Below are positions 52,562 through 60,377 of a DNA stretch of 64,000 nucleotides, one piece after another. Under the pieces are notes generated by a model. It had not been told where the DNA came from. It saw only the letters and a list, made by a program, of their open reading frames with translations, and ran no database searches. The first letter of the stretch is position 1. Every line of letters begins with the position of its first letter. A program made the translations under genes and the position numbers. The stretch comes from Chryseobacterium sp. JJR-5R. Lineage in GTDB: Bacteria; Bacteroidota; Bacteroidia; Flavobacteriales; Weeksellaceae. The stretch is from the NCBI RefSeq assembly GCF_034047335.1, contig NZ_CP139137.1:4030001-4094000 (forward strand). Reading direction: 5' to 3'.

Positions 52562-53896
52562 ATGGTGCAAACCACACATATACCAGTAATGGCATTAAAA
52601 GAACAGATTACAGGAAACCATCATATGTTTTTGGAGAGCCTCCGTCACAGATTTCTGGATGGGGATAGAAAAGCAGCTTTGCAAAGATTTGAAAATACAG
52701 GTTTCCCGACTAAAAAAGACGAAGAATACAGATATACCAGCCTTAAGGAAATCACTGAAAAGGATTATAATTTTTTCCCGAAAGAAAATCACAACATCAC
52801 CAAAGAGCAGCTGGACCAGCTCCACCTGGGCGAAGAAAATTTCGACTGGATTACTTTCGTAAATGGCAGGCTCAGTAAAGAGCTGTCAAAAGTTTCCATA
52901 GAAAACGCTGAGTTCCTTTCATTCAACTATGCTTTAAACAACGAAAAACACAGAGATGTTTTCGATAAATATTTCAATACGATTGCTTCAGACAAATCTG
53001 CTTTCACGAATCTGAACCAGGCGTACTGCAAATATGGGTTCTTCCTGAAAGTCCCTAAAAATGTAGTGATTGAAAAACCGATCCACATTTTTTACATTTC
53101 CCAAAACCAGGAAGAAAATACCTTTTACAATACAAGAAATTTATTGATTGCAGAAGAAGGTTCCAAAGTGGAAATCATTGAAAGCCACCATAATTTTGAC
53201 AGCACCTATGTGCTGACCAATTCGGTAACAGAAATTTTTACGTATCCCAATGCAAAGGCAGACTGGCATAAAGTGCAGAATGACAGCGATACGTCATACC
53301 TCATCGACAGTACTTTCGCAAAACAGGAAAAAGACAGTTTAACCACTGTAAATACCTTTTCTTTCGGAGGCAAGCTGGTAAGGAACAACCTTGATTTTAT
53401 CCATAACGGATCAAACATCAATTCATTTATGAACGGGATCACCATCATCGGCAAAGACCAGCTGGTAGACCACCATACAGCGGTTCACCACAACTTTCCG
53501 AACTGTGAAAGCTATCAGAATTACAAAGGTATTTTCAACGGGAAATCCCACGGGGTTTTCAACGGGAAGGTGTTTGTAGATAAACTGGCCCAGAAAACCA
53601 ATGCCTATCAGCAAAACAATAATGTCTTATTAAGTGAAGGCGCCATCATTGACACCAAGCCCCAGCTGGAAATTTTTGCAGATGATGTAAAATGTTCCCA
53701 CGGCTGTACGGTAGGCCAGTTGAATGAGGATGCCTTGTTCTATCTTAGGGCAAGAGGGATTTCTAAAAAAGAGGCCCAGGCACTGCTTTTATATGCCTTT
53801 GCCAATGACGCGATGCAGAATATTGACATCGAACCGTTAAAAGAAAAAATTTCAAAGCTTTTGGCGGAGAAACTGGAAGTTGATATAGAATTTTAA
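52562..53896 (+). CDS. sufD: Fe-S cluster assembly protein SufD
   Basis: This 444-residue protein is the SufB-related partner in the SufBC2D complex. It has an N-terminal helical part with TKKDEEYRYTSL, a beta-helix core with HHTAVHHNFPNCESYQNYKG and KTNAYQQNNNVLLSEGAII, and the C-terminal VKCSHGCTVGQLNEDALFYL and ARGISKKEAQALLLYAFA typical of SufD. The 103-nt spacer after sufC shows no terminator. A strong hairpin ends the unit. The sufS gene that would normally follow is elsewhere (14968-16188). Confidence 0.95.
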   Translation: MVQTTHIPVMALKEQITGNHHMFLESLRHRFLDGDRKAALQRFENTGFPTKKDEEYRYTSLKEITEKDYNFFPKENHNITKEQLDQLHLGEENFDWITFVNGRLSKELSKVSIENAEFLSFNYALNNEKHRDVFDKYFNTIASDKSAFTNLNQAYCKYGFFLKVPKNVVIEKPIHIFYISQNQEENTFYNTRNLLIAEEGSKVEIIESHHNFDSTYVLTNSVTEIFTYPNAKADWHKVQNDSDTSYLIDSTFAKQEKDSLTTVNTFSFGGKLVRNNLDFIHNGSNINSFMNGITIIGKDQLVDHHTAVHHNFPNCESYQNYKGIFNGKSHGVFNGKVFVDKLAQKTNAYQQNNNVLLSEGAIIDTKPQLEIFADDVKCSHGCTVGQLNEDALFYLRARGISKKEAQALLLYAFANDAMQNIDIEPLKEKISKLLAEKLEVDIEF

Positions 53897-53920
53897 TTGC
53901 TATATAGTTGATAAATACAT

Positions 53921-53950
53921 AACGGCTGTTTCAAAGATGAAACAGCCGTT
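53921..53950 (+). terminator. Intrinsic terminator of the suf run
   Basis: A 13-bp perfect stem (AACGGCTGTTTCA / TGAAACAGCCGTT) with a 4-nt loop is followed by TTTGTT. Confidence 0.9.
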
Positions 53951-54070
53951 TTTGTTATGAAATTGCGTAAGATGTATCATATTCTATTTATTTGTGTATC
54001 ATAGATTTCCCCGGATATAAAGTGAATAATAATGTTACATCTCATTTAAAAGTCAGTGGCAGAATAACAA

Positions 54071-54511
54071 TTAATGATTAAGCGGTCTCGCTTCTATGAT
54101 CATAAAATGCCCGACACGGTCTTTTATCAGCCATTTGCCTTTTAATTTCAGGTAATAGTCTTCATATTTCACGTTGTAATCAGTTAAAATATTTTGTCCT
54201 TCTACTTCCCTGATCATTTTTATGGTGGCAAAAGAAATCCCGGTTGCCGTGTCACCGTTAATTTTTACAGTATGCTGGCCGTTTAATGTGAAATAGGTTT
54301 TCACTTCTGCAGCATGACCCTTAAAGTCTTTCTCCATCTCTTCTCTTCCCGAAACGCTTGAAACCGGGTTTCCGTCCATATATACATTGTATGTAAGATC
54401 GGGTGTGAAGAGGTCCATTACTTCAGAAACCTTTTTCTCATCTCCCAAGTAAGCATAGTCATCAACTAAATTTCTTAAATCTTCTTTTGTCTGTAACACT
54501 TCTAATGTCAT
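54071..54511 (-). CDS. SnoaL-like (NTF2 fold) protein
   Basis: This 146-residue cytosolic protein has no signal. It shows the SnoaL-like/NTF2 pattern: an N-terminal helix pair with LRNLVDDYAYLGDEKKVSEVMDLF, then TPDLTYNVYMDG and SGREEMEKDFKG, and a beta-sheet with HTVKINGDTATGISFATIKM. The fold serves isomerases, hydratases and ligand binders, so no reaction can be given. It is divergent from the HxlR regulator with a 188-nt spacer, an arrangement often seen between HxlR regulators and their target enzymes. It is therefore a likely target of that regulator. Confidence 0.82.
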   Translation of the reverse strand: MTLEVLQTKEDLRNLVDDYAYLGDEKKVSEVMDLFTPDLTYNVYMDGNPVSSVSGREEMEKDFKGHAAEVKTYFTLNGQHTVKINGDTATGISFATIKMIREVEGQNILTDYNVKYEDYYLKLKGKWLIKDRVGHFMIIEARPLNH

Positions 54512-54635
54512 AATGTATTGTATTTATCGTTAAAAAATTATTTCTGCAATTCATTATTAATTCACATGAGCTTTTCATCAGCAGAGCAAGCTTGGGTGAG
54601 ATTATTTTTATTTTTTCTTATCAGTAAAATTATAG

Positions 54636-54643
54636 TATATTTG
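54636..54643 (+). promoter_or_regulatory. Promoter -7 element for the HxlR gene
   Basis: TATATTTG matches TAnnTTTG and predicts a leader of about 50 nt. Confidence 0.5.
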
Positions 54644-54660
54644 CTTACAATTTATTACTC

Positions 54661-54684
54661 GTTACCAAAAGGTTATCAGGTAAC
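54661..54684. promoter_or_regulatory. Operator-like inverted repeat in the HxlR leader
   Basis: GTTACC (54661-54666) and GGTAAC (54679-54684) form a perfect 6-bp inverted repeat with a 12-nt spacer. It lies between the predicted transcription start and the HxlR ATG. Confidence 0.45.
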
Positions 54685-54699
54685 ATAATAAGAATCTAC

Positions 54700-55092
54700 A
54701 TGGAAGAAAATAATTCAGCTGAAATCAATAAGGAGTTTACCGATGACTGCCATACGGTTTTGGATGCAGTAAGTGATGCTTTATACGCAGTTGGCGGTAA
54801 ATGGAAACTGATGATCATTATCGCTATGGCAAGAGGAAACAACCGCTTCAGTGAACTTCAGAGACAGGTTAAAGGTATTTCCGCAAGGGTTTTGTCAAGC
54901 GAGCTGAAGGAACTGGAACTTAACGGTTTTATTATTAAAAAAGTTTCTGTTGGGTATCCTGTTATGATTGAATATCAATTGCTACCCTACAGCCATACAC
55001 TGGAGGAACTGGTCGGCGCTATGACAAGATGGGGAATTCAGCACAGGTCAAAAATCAAAAGTGAAATGTCTGGCGGAAACCAGAAGTCATAA
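54700..55092 (+). CDS. HxlR-family winged-helix transcriptional regulator
   Basis: This 130-residue protein has the single HxlR domain. Landmarks are the N-terminal CHTVLDAVSDALYAVGGKWK with the typical lone cysteine, then FSELQRQVKGISARVLSSEL (recognition helix) and ELNGFIIKKVSVGYPVMIEY (wing). HxlR regulators act as dimers, often sensing electrophiles or redox stress through the N-terminal cysteine. The divergent SnoaL-like gene and an inverted repeat in the leader suggest local regulation and autoregulation (inference). Confidence 0.92.
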   Translation: MEENNSAEINKEFTDDCHTVLDAVSDALYAVGGKWKLMIIIAMARGNNRFSELQRQVKGISARVLSSELKELELNGFIIKKVSVGYPVMIEYQLLPYSHTLEELVGAMTRWGIQHRSKIKSEMSGGNQKS

Positions 55093-55355
55093 ATCAAATA
55101 TCCTGATGGATCATATGCTTTGTATTATTTTCAAATTGCTTATTGATATGATGCATTAAAAAAATTCTTCAATATAAATCTCTGATAAATTGGTCCGATA
55201 GTTAATTTTTTACCTGTTCTTTTATTTTTCACCTGCACATTTAAATCAGTTTCAAATAATTTGTGAAAAGCATTTTAAGAATATCACCATACGGCGAATT
55301 TCTGTAAGAAAAACAATTATTTATATTTTTTTATTTTTACCGTAAACGCTTATCA

Positions 55356-56891
55356 ATGTTGATTAAAATTTACGGAAGTGCCATCCACGGAGTTGCCGCA
55401 CAGACCATTACTATCGAAGTGAATGTAGATACCGGAGGAATAGGCTACCATCTGGTAGGCCTTGCCGATAATGCCATTAAAGAAAGCAGTTACAGGATTT
55501 CTGCCGCTTTAAAAAATGTGGGATACAAAATTCCCGGGAAGAAAATCACCATCAATATGGCACCGGCAGATCTCCGGAAAGAAGGTGCTGCCTATGACCT
55601 GAGCATTGCCATAGGCATACTGGCTGCATCTGACCAGATTCTTGCGGAGAACATAGAGAATTATATTATTATGGGAGAGCTCTCTCTTGACGGCACCCTG
55701 CAGCCTATCCGTGGCGTCTTACCGATTGCCATCCAGGCCCGTGAAGAAGGCTTTAAAGGCATCATCCTTCCGAAGCAGAATACCCGTGAAGCTGCTATCG
55801 TAAACAATATCGATGTCTTTGCGGCAGAAAACATCAAAGAAGTAATCGATTTTTTTAATGAAGGAAAGCCACTTGAGAAAGTTGAAATCGATACCCGAAA
55901 AGAGTTTCAGGAAAAAGTGAATGATTTTCCGTTTGATTTTTCTGAAGTTAAAGGTCAGGAAACAGCGAAAAGAGCCATGGAAGTGGCAGCAGCAGGAGGC
56001 CATAACATCATCCTGATCGGGCCTCCGGGAAGCGGAAAAACCATGCTGGCCAAAAGGGTCCCGAGTATCCTGCCGCCCTTATCATTAAAAGAAGCATTGG
56101 AAACCACAAAAATACACTCGGTTGCCGGGAAAATGGGAACTGAAACGTCCCTGATGACGGTGCGCCCGTTCCGGTCTCCTCACCACACGATATCAGATGT
56201 TGCCTTAGTTGGCGGCGGCAGCTATCCGCAGCCCGGGGAAATATCTTTAGCACATAACGGGGTTTTGTTTCTGGATGAAATGCCGGAATTTAAAAGAACA
56301 GTACTGGAAGTGATGCGGCAGCCGCTGGAAGACCGGGAAGTGACCATTTCAAGAGCCAGGTTTACCGTGAACTACCCTGCGAGTTTCATGCTGGTTGCTT
56401 CCATGAATCCAAGCCCGAGCGGATTTTTCCCGGATGATCCGAATAATACTTCGACCTCTTATGAAATGCAGCGGTATATGAGCAAGCTTTCCGGGCCTCT
56501 TTTAGACAGGATCGATATTCACATCGAAGTCCAGAAGGTGGAATTCGAACAGCTGACGGAACGCAGGAAAGGTGAAAAAAGCGAAGATATCAGAAAACGG
56601 GTACTGATTGCCCGCGAAATCCAGCGGGAGCGGTATAAAGATTTAAAAATCAGCTATAATGCACAGATCGGACCCAAGGAAATTGAAAAATACTGTAATC
56701 TGGACGCCGCTTCTTTCAGCCTTATTAAAATGGCAATGGAAAAACTGAATCTTTCGGCACGGGCCTATGACCGGATCTTAAAAGTTGCCAGAACCATAGC
56801 CGACCTTGAAGAATCTGAAAATATTCTATCAAACCATGTTTCGGAGGCCATACAGTACAGAAGCCTGGACAGGGAATTCTGGAATGCCTGA
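55356..56891 (+). CDS. comM: YifB/ComM family Mg-chelatase-like AAA+ ATPase
   Basis: This 511-residue protein consists of an N-terminal Lon-protease-like domain without catalytic residues (about 1-170) and a Mg-chelatase-type AAA+ module. Walker A is GPPGSGKTM (about 222-230) and Walker B is GVLFLDEMPEF (about 304-314). The C-terminal lid carries NLSARAYDRILKVARTIADL. In other bacteria ComM is a helicase that helps branch migration during natural transformation; whether this species is competent is not visible here. The ATG follows a 263-nt spacer without an obvious promoter match. Confidence 0.93.
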   Translation: MLIKIYGSAIHGVAAQTITIEVNVDTGGIGYHLVGLADNAIKESSYRISAALKNVGYKIPGKKITINMAPADLRKEGAAYDLSIAIGILAASDQILAENIENYIIMGELSLDGTLQPIRGVLPIAIQAREEGFKGIILPKQNTREAAIVNNIDVFAAENIKEVIDFFNEGKPLEKVEIDTRKEFQEKVNDFPFDFSEVKGQETAKRAMEVAAAGGHNIILIGPPGSGKTMLAKRVPSILPPLSLKEALETTKIHSVAGKMGTETSLMTVRPFRSPHHTISDVALVGGGSYPQPGEISLAHNGVLFLDEMPEFKRTVLEVMRQPLEDREVTISRARFTVNYPASFMLVASMNPSPSGFFPDDPNNTSTSYEMQRYMSKLSGPLLDRIDIHIEVQKVEFEQLTERRKGEKSEDIRKRVLIAREIQRERYKDLKISYNAQIGPKEIEKYCNLDAASFSLIKMAMEKLNLSARAYDRILKVARTIADLEESENILSNHVSEAIQYRSLDREFWNA

Positions 56892-56978
56892 TACATAACA
56901 AAACCCTGATTTCATCCTGTTTTCAGAATAGCGGTGTAAAGACAATAACGGGTTATCATGTTTTATTTTCGACCAGAT

Positions 56979-57005
56979 ATATTACGACACGTTTTGTCGT
57001 GATAT
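56979..57005. promoter_or_regulatory. Operator-like palindrome upstream of the Q/E-rich gene
   Basis: Arms of 11 nt (ATATTACGACA and TGTCGTGATAT, one mismatch) flank a 5-nt spacer. The site is directly upstream of the TATGTTTG element at 57011-57018, where a repressor or activator would sit. Confidence 0.5.
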
Positions 57006-57010
57006 GTGCT

Positions 57011-57018
57011 TATGTTTG
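57011..57018 (+). promoter_or_regulatory. Promoter -7 element for the Q/E-rich gene
   Basis: TATGTTTG matches TAnnTTTG and predicts a leader of about 36 nt. Confidence 0.5.
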
Positions 57019-57060
57019 CAAACAGAATATAAATCACATCAGAAAAAAACCTGAAAAAGT

Positions 57061-57396
57061 ATGGAAATCGATCAAGAACAGGGACAGAAACAAGAACAGG
57101 AACAGGAACAGCTCACTTCAATCAGTCTATCATCTGATAATTTTGCAGCAAACGAAAGCTTAGTAATAGCCATCAGTATTAAACCCTCAGCATTTAAAAA
57201 ACTACTGTTAAAAAACAACAGCGGACAACGTGCAGAATTTCTATGGCAAAAAAACACGGTTTCCGATGATCCAGACAAGGGGTACTTTAAAGAAACATTG
57301 AACGATCTGGGAGTAAAAATCAATCATACGGGAGATTCTGTTGTGATCATTAACGGAGGAGCCGCACAATATTTAAAAGCAGAATTGAAGGTTTAA
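57061..57396 (+). CDS. Small orphan protein with Q/E-rich N-terminus
   Basis: This 111-residue protein begins MEIDQEQGQKQEQEQEQ, a run of glutamine and glutamate encoded by near-tandem copies of CAGGAA/CAAGAA. A folded-looking part follows with a basic hydrophobic segment (ISIKPSAFKKLLLKNNSGQR), and it ends with beta-strand-like VVIINGGAAQYLKAELKV. There is no signal peptide or membrane helix. I do not recognise the family. A promoter element and an operator-like palindrome stand directly upstream, which supports a real and regulated gene. Confidence 0.65.
   Translation: MEIDQEQGQKQEQEQEQLTSISLSSDNFAANESLVIAISIKPSAFKKLLLKNNSGQRAEFLWQKNTVSDDPDKGYFKETLNDLGVKINHTGDSVVIINGGAAQYLKAELKV
57073..57111 (+). 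repeat. Near-tandem hexamer repeat inside the Q/E-rich gene
   Basis: About six imperfect copies of a CARGAA/CAGGRA-type hexamer code for the Q/E run. Such repeats can change in number by slippage without breaking the frame. Confidence 0.6.
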
Positions 57397-57476
57397 CAAT
57401 GACAAAAGTCCAAGATTCAAACTTCCTCTTCCCCTTATCTATTATACATTTCAATCCAGCGTTTTCAGTCATAAAA

Positions 57477-57504
57477 AAACCGCGAAAGAAAACTTTCGCG
57501 GTTT
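57477..57504. terminator. Bidirectional terminator
   Basis: A 12-bp perfect stem AAACCGCGAAAG / CTTTCGCGGTTT with an AAAA loop lies between convergent genes. It is followed by a T-run on the minus strand. Confidence 0.88.
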
Positions 57505-57522
57505 CAAAATAAATCAATAAGC

Positions 57523-59724
57523 TTATTTTTTCTTTCCTTTTGCAGGCGTTGCCTTAGGCATTTTTGTTTTGGTATCTGCTGGCGTATTTTCGTCTTTTAC
57601 CAACTGTAGTTCGTCAATCAGCCTTCTTGCACCGGCATATTTGTCGATGGTCCAAAGAACAAAACGTACGTCTACGTTAATGGTTTTCTGCCATTCCGGT
57701 TCAAAAACGATATCTCCGCTTAATGCTTCGCTGTTTCCGTCAAATGCAATCCCGATCAGGTTTCCGTCTGCATCAATCACCGGGGAACCTGAGTTACCTC
57801 CCGTAATATCATTATTAGAAAGGAAATTGACAGGCATATACCCTTTTGCATCTGCATACTGACCGAAATCTTTAAGGTTATAAAGGTCGATCACTCTTTG
57901 CGGAAGGTCAAACTCTTCATCACCTTTCTTATATTTACTTACAAGGCCGGTCATATCAGTATAATAGTTATCGGTAACCCCGAAATAGTTCCTGTCTGTT
58001 CTTACCGGCAATGTAGTTACTGTTCCGTACGTAAGCCTCATGGTAGAGTTGGCATCCGGGTAGAATTTCTTCTCTGGCATTGCTTTCATTAATCCCGCCA
58101 GGAATAATCTGCTGTTTTTAGCAAAATTATCGTCAATCTTTACAAATCTTTCTGCTGAAATCCTCTGATCAGCCATAATTGCGTTGGCCATTTTCCAAAG
58201 CGGGTCTGCATCCAGTTTCAAACGGTCCGGGTTCAGTACAAAATTGGTTGCAGAAAGCTTGTTTGCAAAGATGGAAGAGTATGCTACATTAGATAATGTA
58301 TTTGCATCAAGTCCCATAATGGTTTCAGAAGCAACATCCTTGTTTACTTTTTTCTGGTAAAGGTTCACCATAGAATTCATCATCTCGCCTTCAAGCTTGG
58401 TATTGATGTTTTCGTAGGCCGTTTTCAGGGCAGCATCTACTTTAGGCTTCATGGCAAGCCTGCCTTTCATATCCTGTTCCGCATAGGCTTTAAGAACTGA
58501 TCCTACCTGCAGTGCCAGCATAAAATACTTGGAATTTCTTGAAAGCTGGGACATATAGTTTCTTTCAACATTCCGGTCAGAAGTCTGTTTGTAATAGATG
58601 GCAATATCATCCAGTACCGTTTCATATTCAGTAACATTTGCAGGCTGTACCGCCCATGCCTTGAATGTTTCTTCCAGTTTCTGCTTATCTGTAATGGTTC
58701 CGTTTTTAATAACGGCATCGATAGTTCCCTGTCTGTTTTTCCAATAGTTGGCTACAGAAGCATACTGAGAAGCATAATTAAGCTGAGTGGCTTTATCCTT
58801 GTCCATATACTTCTTCATAACGTCCATGGCCAATTTAGAAGCTTCCACCCAGGCCGGATAGTCTTTGTTAACCATCTGCTGGATTCCGTAAGACGTCAAG
58901 TAACGGTTTGTTCTTCCCGGATATCCTAAGATCATAGAGAAATCACCCGGTTTTACCCCTTTAAGAGAAACAGGTAAGAAATGCTTAGGCTTCAAAGGAA
59001 CATTGGTAGGCGCAAACTCCGCAGGGTTTCCTGCAGCATCAGCATATACCCTGAAAACCGTAAAGTCTGCAGTATGCCTCGGCCATTCCCAGTTATCCGT
59101 ATCGCCTCCGAATTTCCCCAATGAGGAAGGCGGTGCTCCTACCAACCTGATATCTTTATAATCCTGATAGACGAAATAATAAAACTCGTTTCCGTTAAAG
59201 AAATCTCTTACCACAACGGTATATTTCCCGTTTTCAGAGTTTTCAGACTGGATCGCTTTTGTTTCTGCATCAATCACCGCTTTTCTTTCCGCAGCGGACA
59301 TTTTACTGTTAAGTTTGGAATTGATCCTTTGCGTAGCATCATCCATTCTTACCAAAAACCTTACATACAGATCTTTTGCATTAAATTCATCTTTCTGTTT
59401 CATGGCCCAGAACCCGTTCTTCAGATAATCTTTTTCAGGTGTTGAAGCCGCAGCCACCGCACCGTATCCGCAGTGGTGGTTGGTAAAAATAAGTCCCTGC
59501 CCGGAAACAATCTCTCCCGTACAGAAACCTCCGAAGCTCACGATAGCGTCTTTTAAGCTTGAGTTATTAACTGAGTAAATTTCTTCAGGCGTAAGATGCA
59601 AACCTTCTTTTTGCATATCTACACCATTAAGTCTTTTCACGAGCATTAACAGCCACATTCCCTCGTCAGCCCTCATCTGGACAAAACTTAAGAGGAAAGT
59701 GAATAGTAGAAGTATTCTTTTCAT
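57523..59724 (-). CDS. S46 family dipeptidyl-peptidase, DPP7-like
   Basis: I set the start at the ATG at 59724 (733 residues), where a signal peptide begins (MKRILLLFTFLLSFVQMRA). The ATG at 59835 would add 37 residues and run into the divergent neighbour. The chymotrypsin-like triad is visible: histidine in FTNHHCGYGA (about 82), aspartate in WEWPRHTADFTVF (about 218), and serine in GGNSGSPVI (about 643). The residue 18 positions after the serine is glycine, in the IGIAFDGN loop. In the family, glycine there goes with hydrophobic P1 preference (DPP7) and arginine with acidic P1 (DPP11). A periplasmic role in peptide use is likely. Confidence 0.92.
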   Translation of the reverse strand: MKRILLLFTFLLSFVQMRADEGMWLLMLVKRLNGVDMQKEGLHLTPEEIYSVNNSSLKDAIVSFGGFCTGEIVSGQGLIFTNHHCGYGAVAAASTPEKDYLKNGFWAMKQKDEFNAKDLYVRFLVRMDDATQRINSKLNSKMSAAERKAVIDAETKAIQSENSENGKYTVVVRDFFNGNEFYYFVYQDYKDIRLVGAPPSSLGKFGGDTDNWEWPRHTADFTVFRVYADAAGNPAEFAPTNVPLKPKHFLPVSLKGVKPGDFSMILGYPGRTNRYLTSYGIQQMVNKDYPAWVEASKLAMDVMKKYMDKDKATQLNYASQYASVANYWKNRQGTIDAVIKNGTITDKQKLEETFKAWAVQPANVTEYETVLDDIAIYYKQTSDRNVERNYMSQLSRNSKYFMLALQVGSVLKAYAEQDMKGRLAMKPKVDAALKTAYENINTKLEGEMMNSMVNLYQKKVNKDVASETIMGLDANTLSNVAYSSIFANKLSATNFVLNPDRLKLDADPLWKMANAIMADQRISAERFVKIDDNFAKNSRLFLAGLMKAMPEKKFYPDANSTMRLTYGTVTTLPVRTDRNYFGVTDNYYTDMTGLVSKYKKGDEEFDLPQRVIDLYNLKDFGQYADAKGYMPVNFLSNNDITGGNSGSPVIDADGNLIGIAFDGNSEALSGDIVFEPEWQKTINVDVRFVLWTIDKYAGARRLIDELQLVKDENTPADTKTKMPKATPAKGKKK

Positions 59725-59812
59725 TTTATAAAATAATTTTTGTGTCGCTAATTTACTAATTTTTTTTACGGTTTCATGCCCGTGATGGTATGAAAATGGA
59801 TCTGAGGGTGTT

Positions 59813-60247
59813 ATGAACAAAATAATGCCTAGCATTTTATCCGTTTTATCCCTTGGATTTATTCTGAACTGTTCCTCTGTACCGGTGAAGAACCCGCAGA
59901 TACAGAGAGAATGGCTGCTGGTTTCTTTTGAGGATTATGCGAAGCAGGATTTAATAAAATACAAAGCGGGAATCAATCTGACAGTACCTGTTGAATCCGG
60001 AAAAATTAGGGGAAATGCTTATATGGGGTGCAACAGGATGTTTTTCTCTTCCGAATTTAAAAATAACGGCACACTGAAAATTTCAGGCTTGGGCTCAACC
60101 ATGATGGCGTGCCCGGACATGAAACTGGAGGATGACTTTTCAAAAAGCTTTAAAAATATGACGTCTTACTCCTTGGAAGGACATTTTTTAACGGTAAAGG
60201 ATGATCAGGGAAATACCCTGAAATTTGTAGCGGCAGACTGGGATTAG
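59813..60247 (+). CDS. META-domain lipoprotein (HslJ-like)
   Basis: This 144-residue protein has a lipoprotein signal with lipobox ILNC (C20). One META domain (about 30-140) follows, with REWLLVSFEDYAKQ, GNAYMGCNRMFFSSEF and ISGLGSTMMACPDMKLEDDF, the typical pair of conserved cysteines, and a final LKFVAADWD. META-domain proteins such as HslJ are envelope proteins tied to stress and resistance in E. coli; the biochemical role is unknown. It is divergent from the S46 peptidase gene with an 88-nt spacer. Confidence 0.85.
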   Translation: MNKIMPSILSVLSLGFILNCSSVPVKNPQIQREWLLVSFEDYAKQDLIKYKAGINLTVPVESGKIRGNAYMGCNRMFFSSEFKNNGTLKISGLGSTMMACPDMKLEDDFSKSFKNMTSYSLEGHFLTVKDDQGNTLKFVAADWD

Positions 60248-60318
60248 TTTTTATTAAGCTAAAAATCAATAATCTGTCTTTAAATTCATGTGAAATCCTG
60301 CCGGCTTCAAATTTCATC

Positions 60319-60349
60319 TTGGTTTTTTTCATTAAAAATGCTATCTTGT
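60319..60349 (+). promoter_or_regulatory. Probable promoter for hflX
   Basis: TTG at 60319-60321 and TATCTTG at 60342-60348 are separated by 20 nt. The -7 box lacks one T compared with TAnnTTTG. The predicted leader is about 25 nt. Confidence 0.35.
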
Positions 60350-60377
60350 AAATCTCACACAATATAGATAGAACCTA

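Noticed and set aside
59725..59835. N-terminal extension of the S46 peptidase
   Set aside because: The extra 37 residues precede a normal signal peptide and overlap the start of the divergent META gene.
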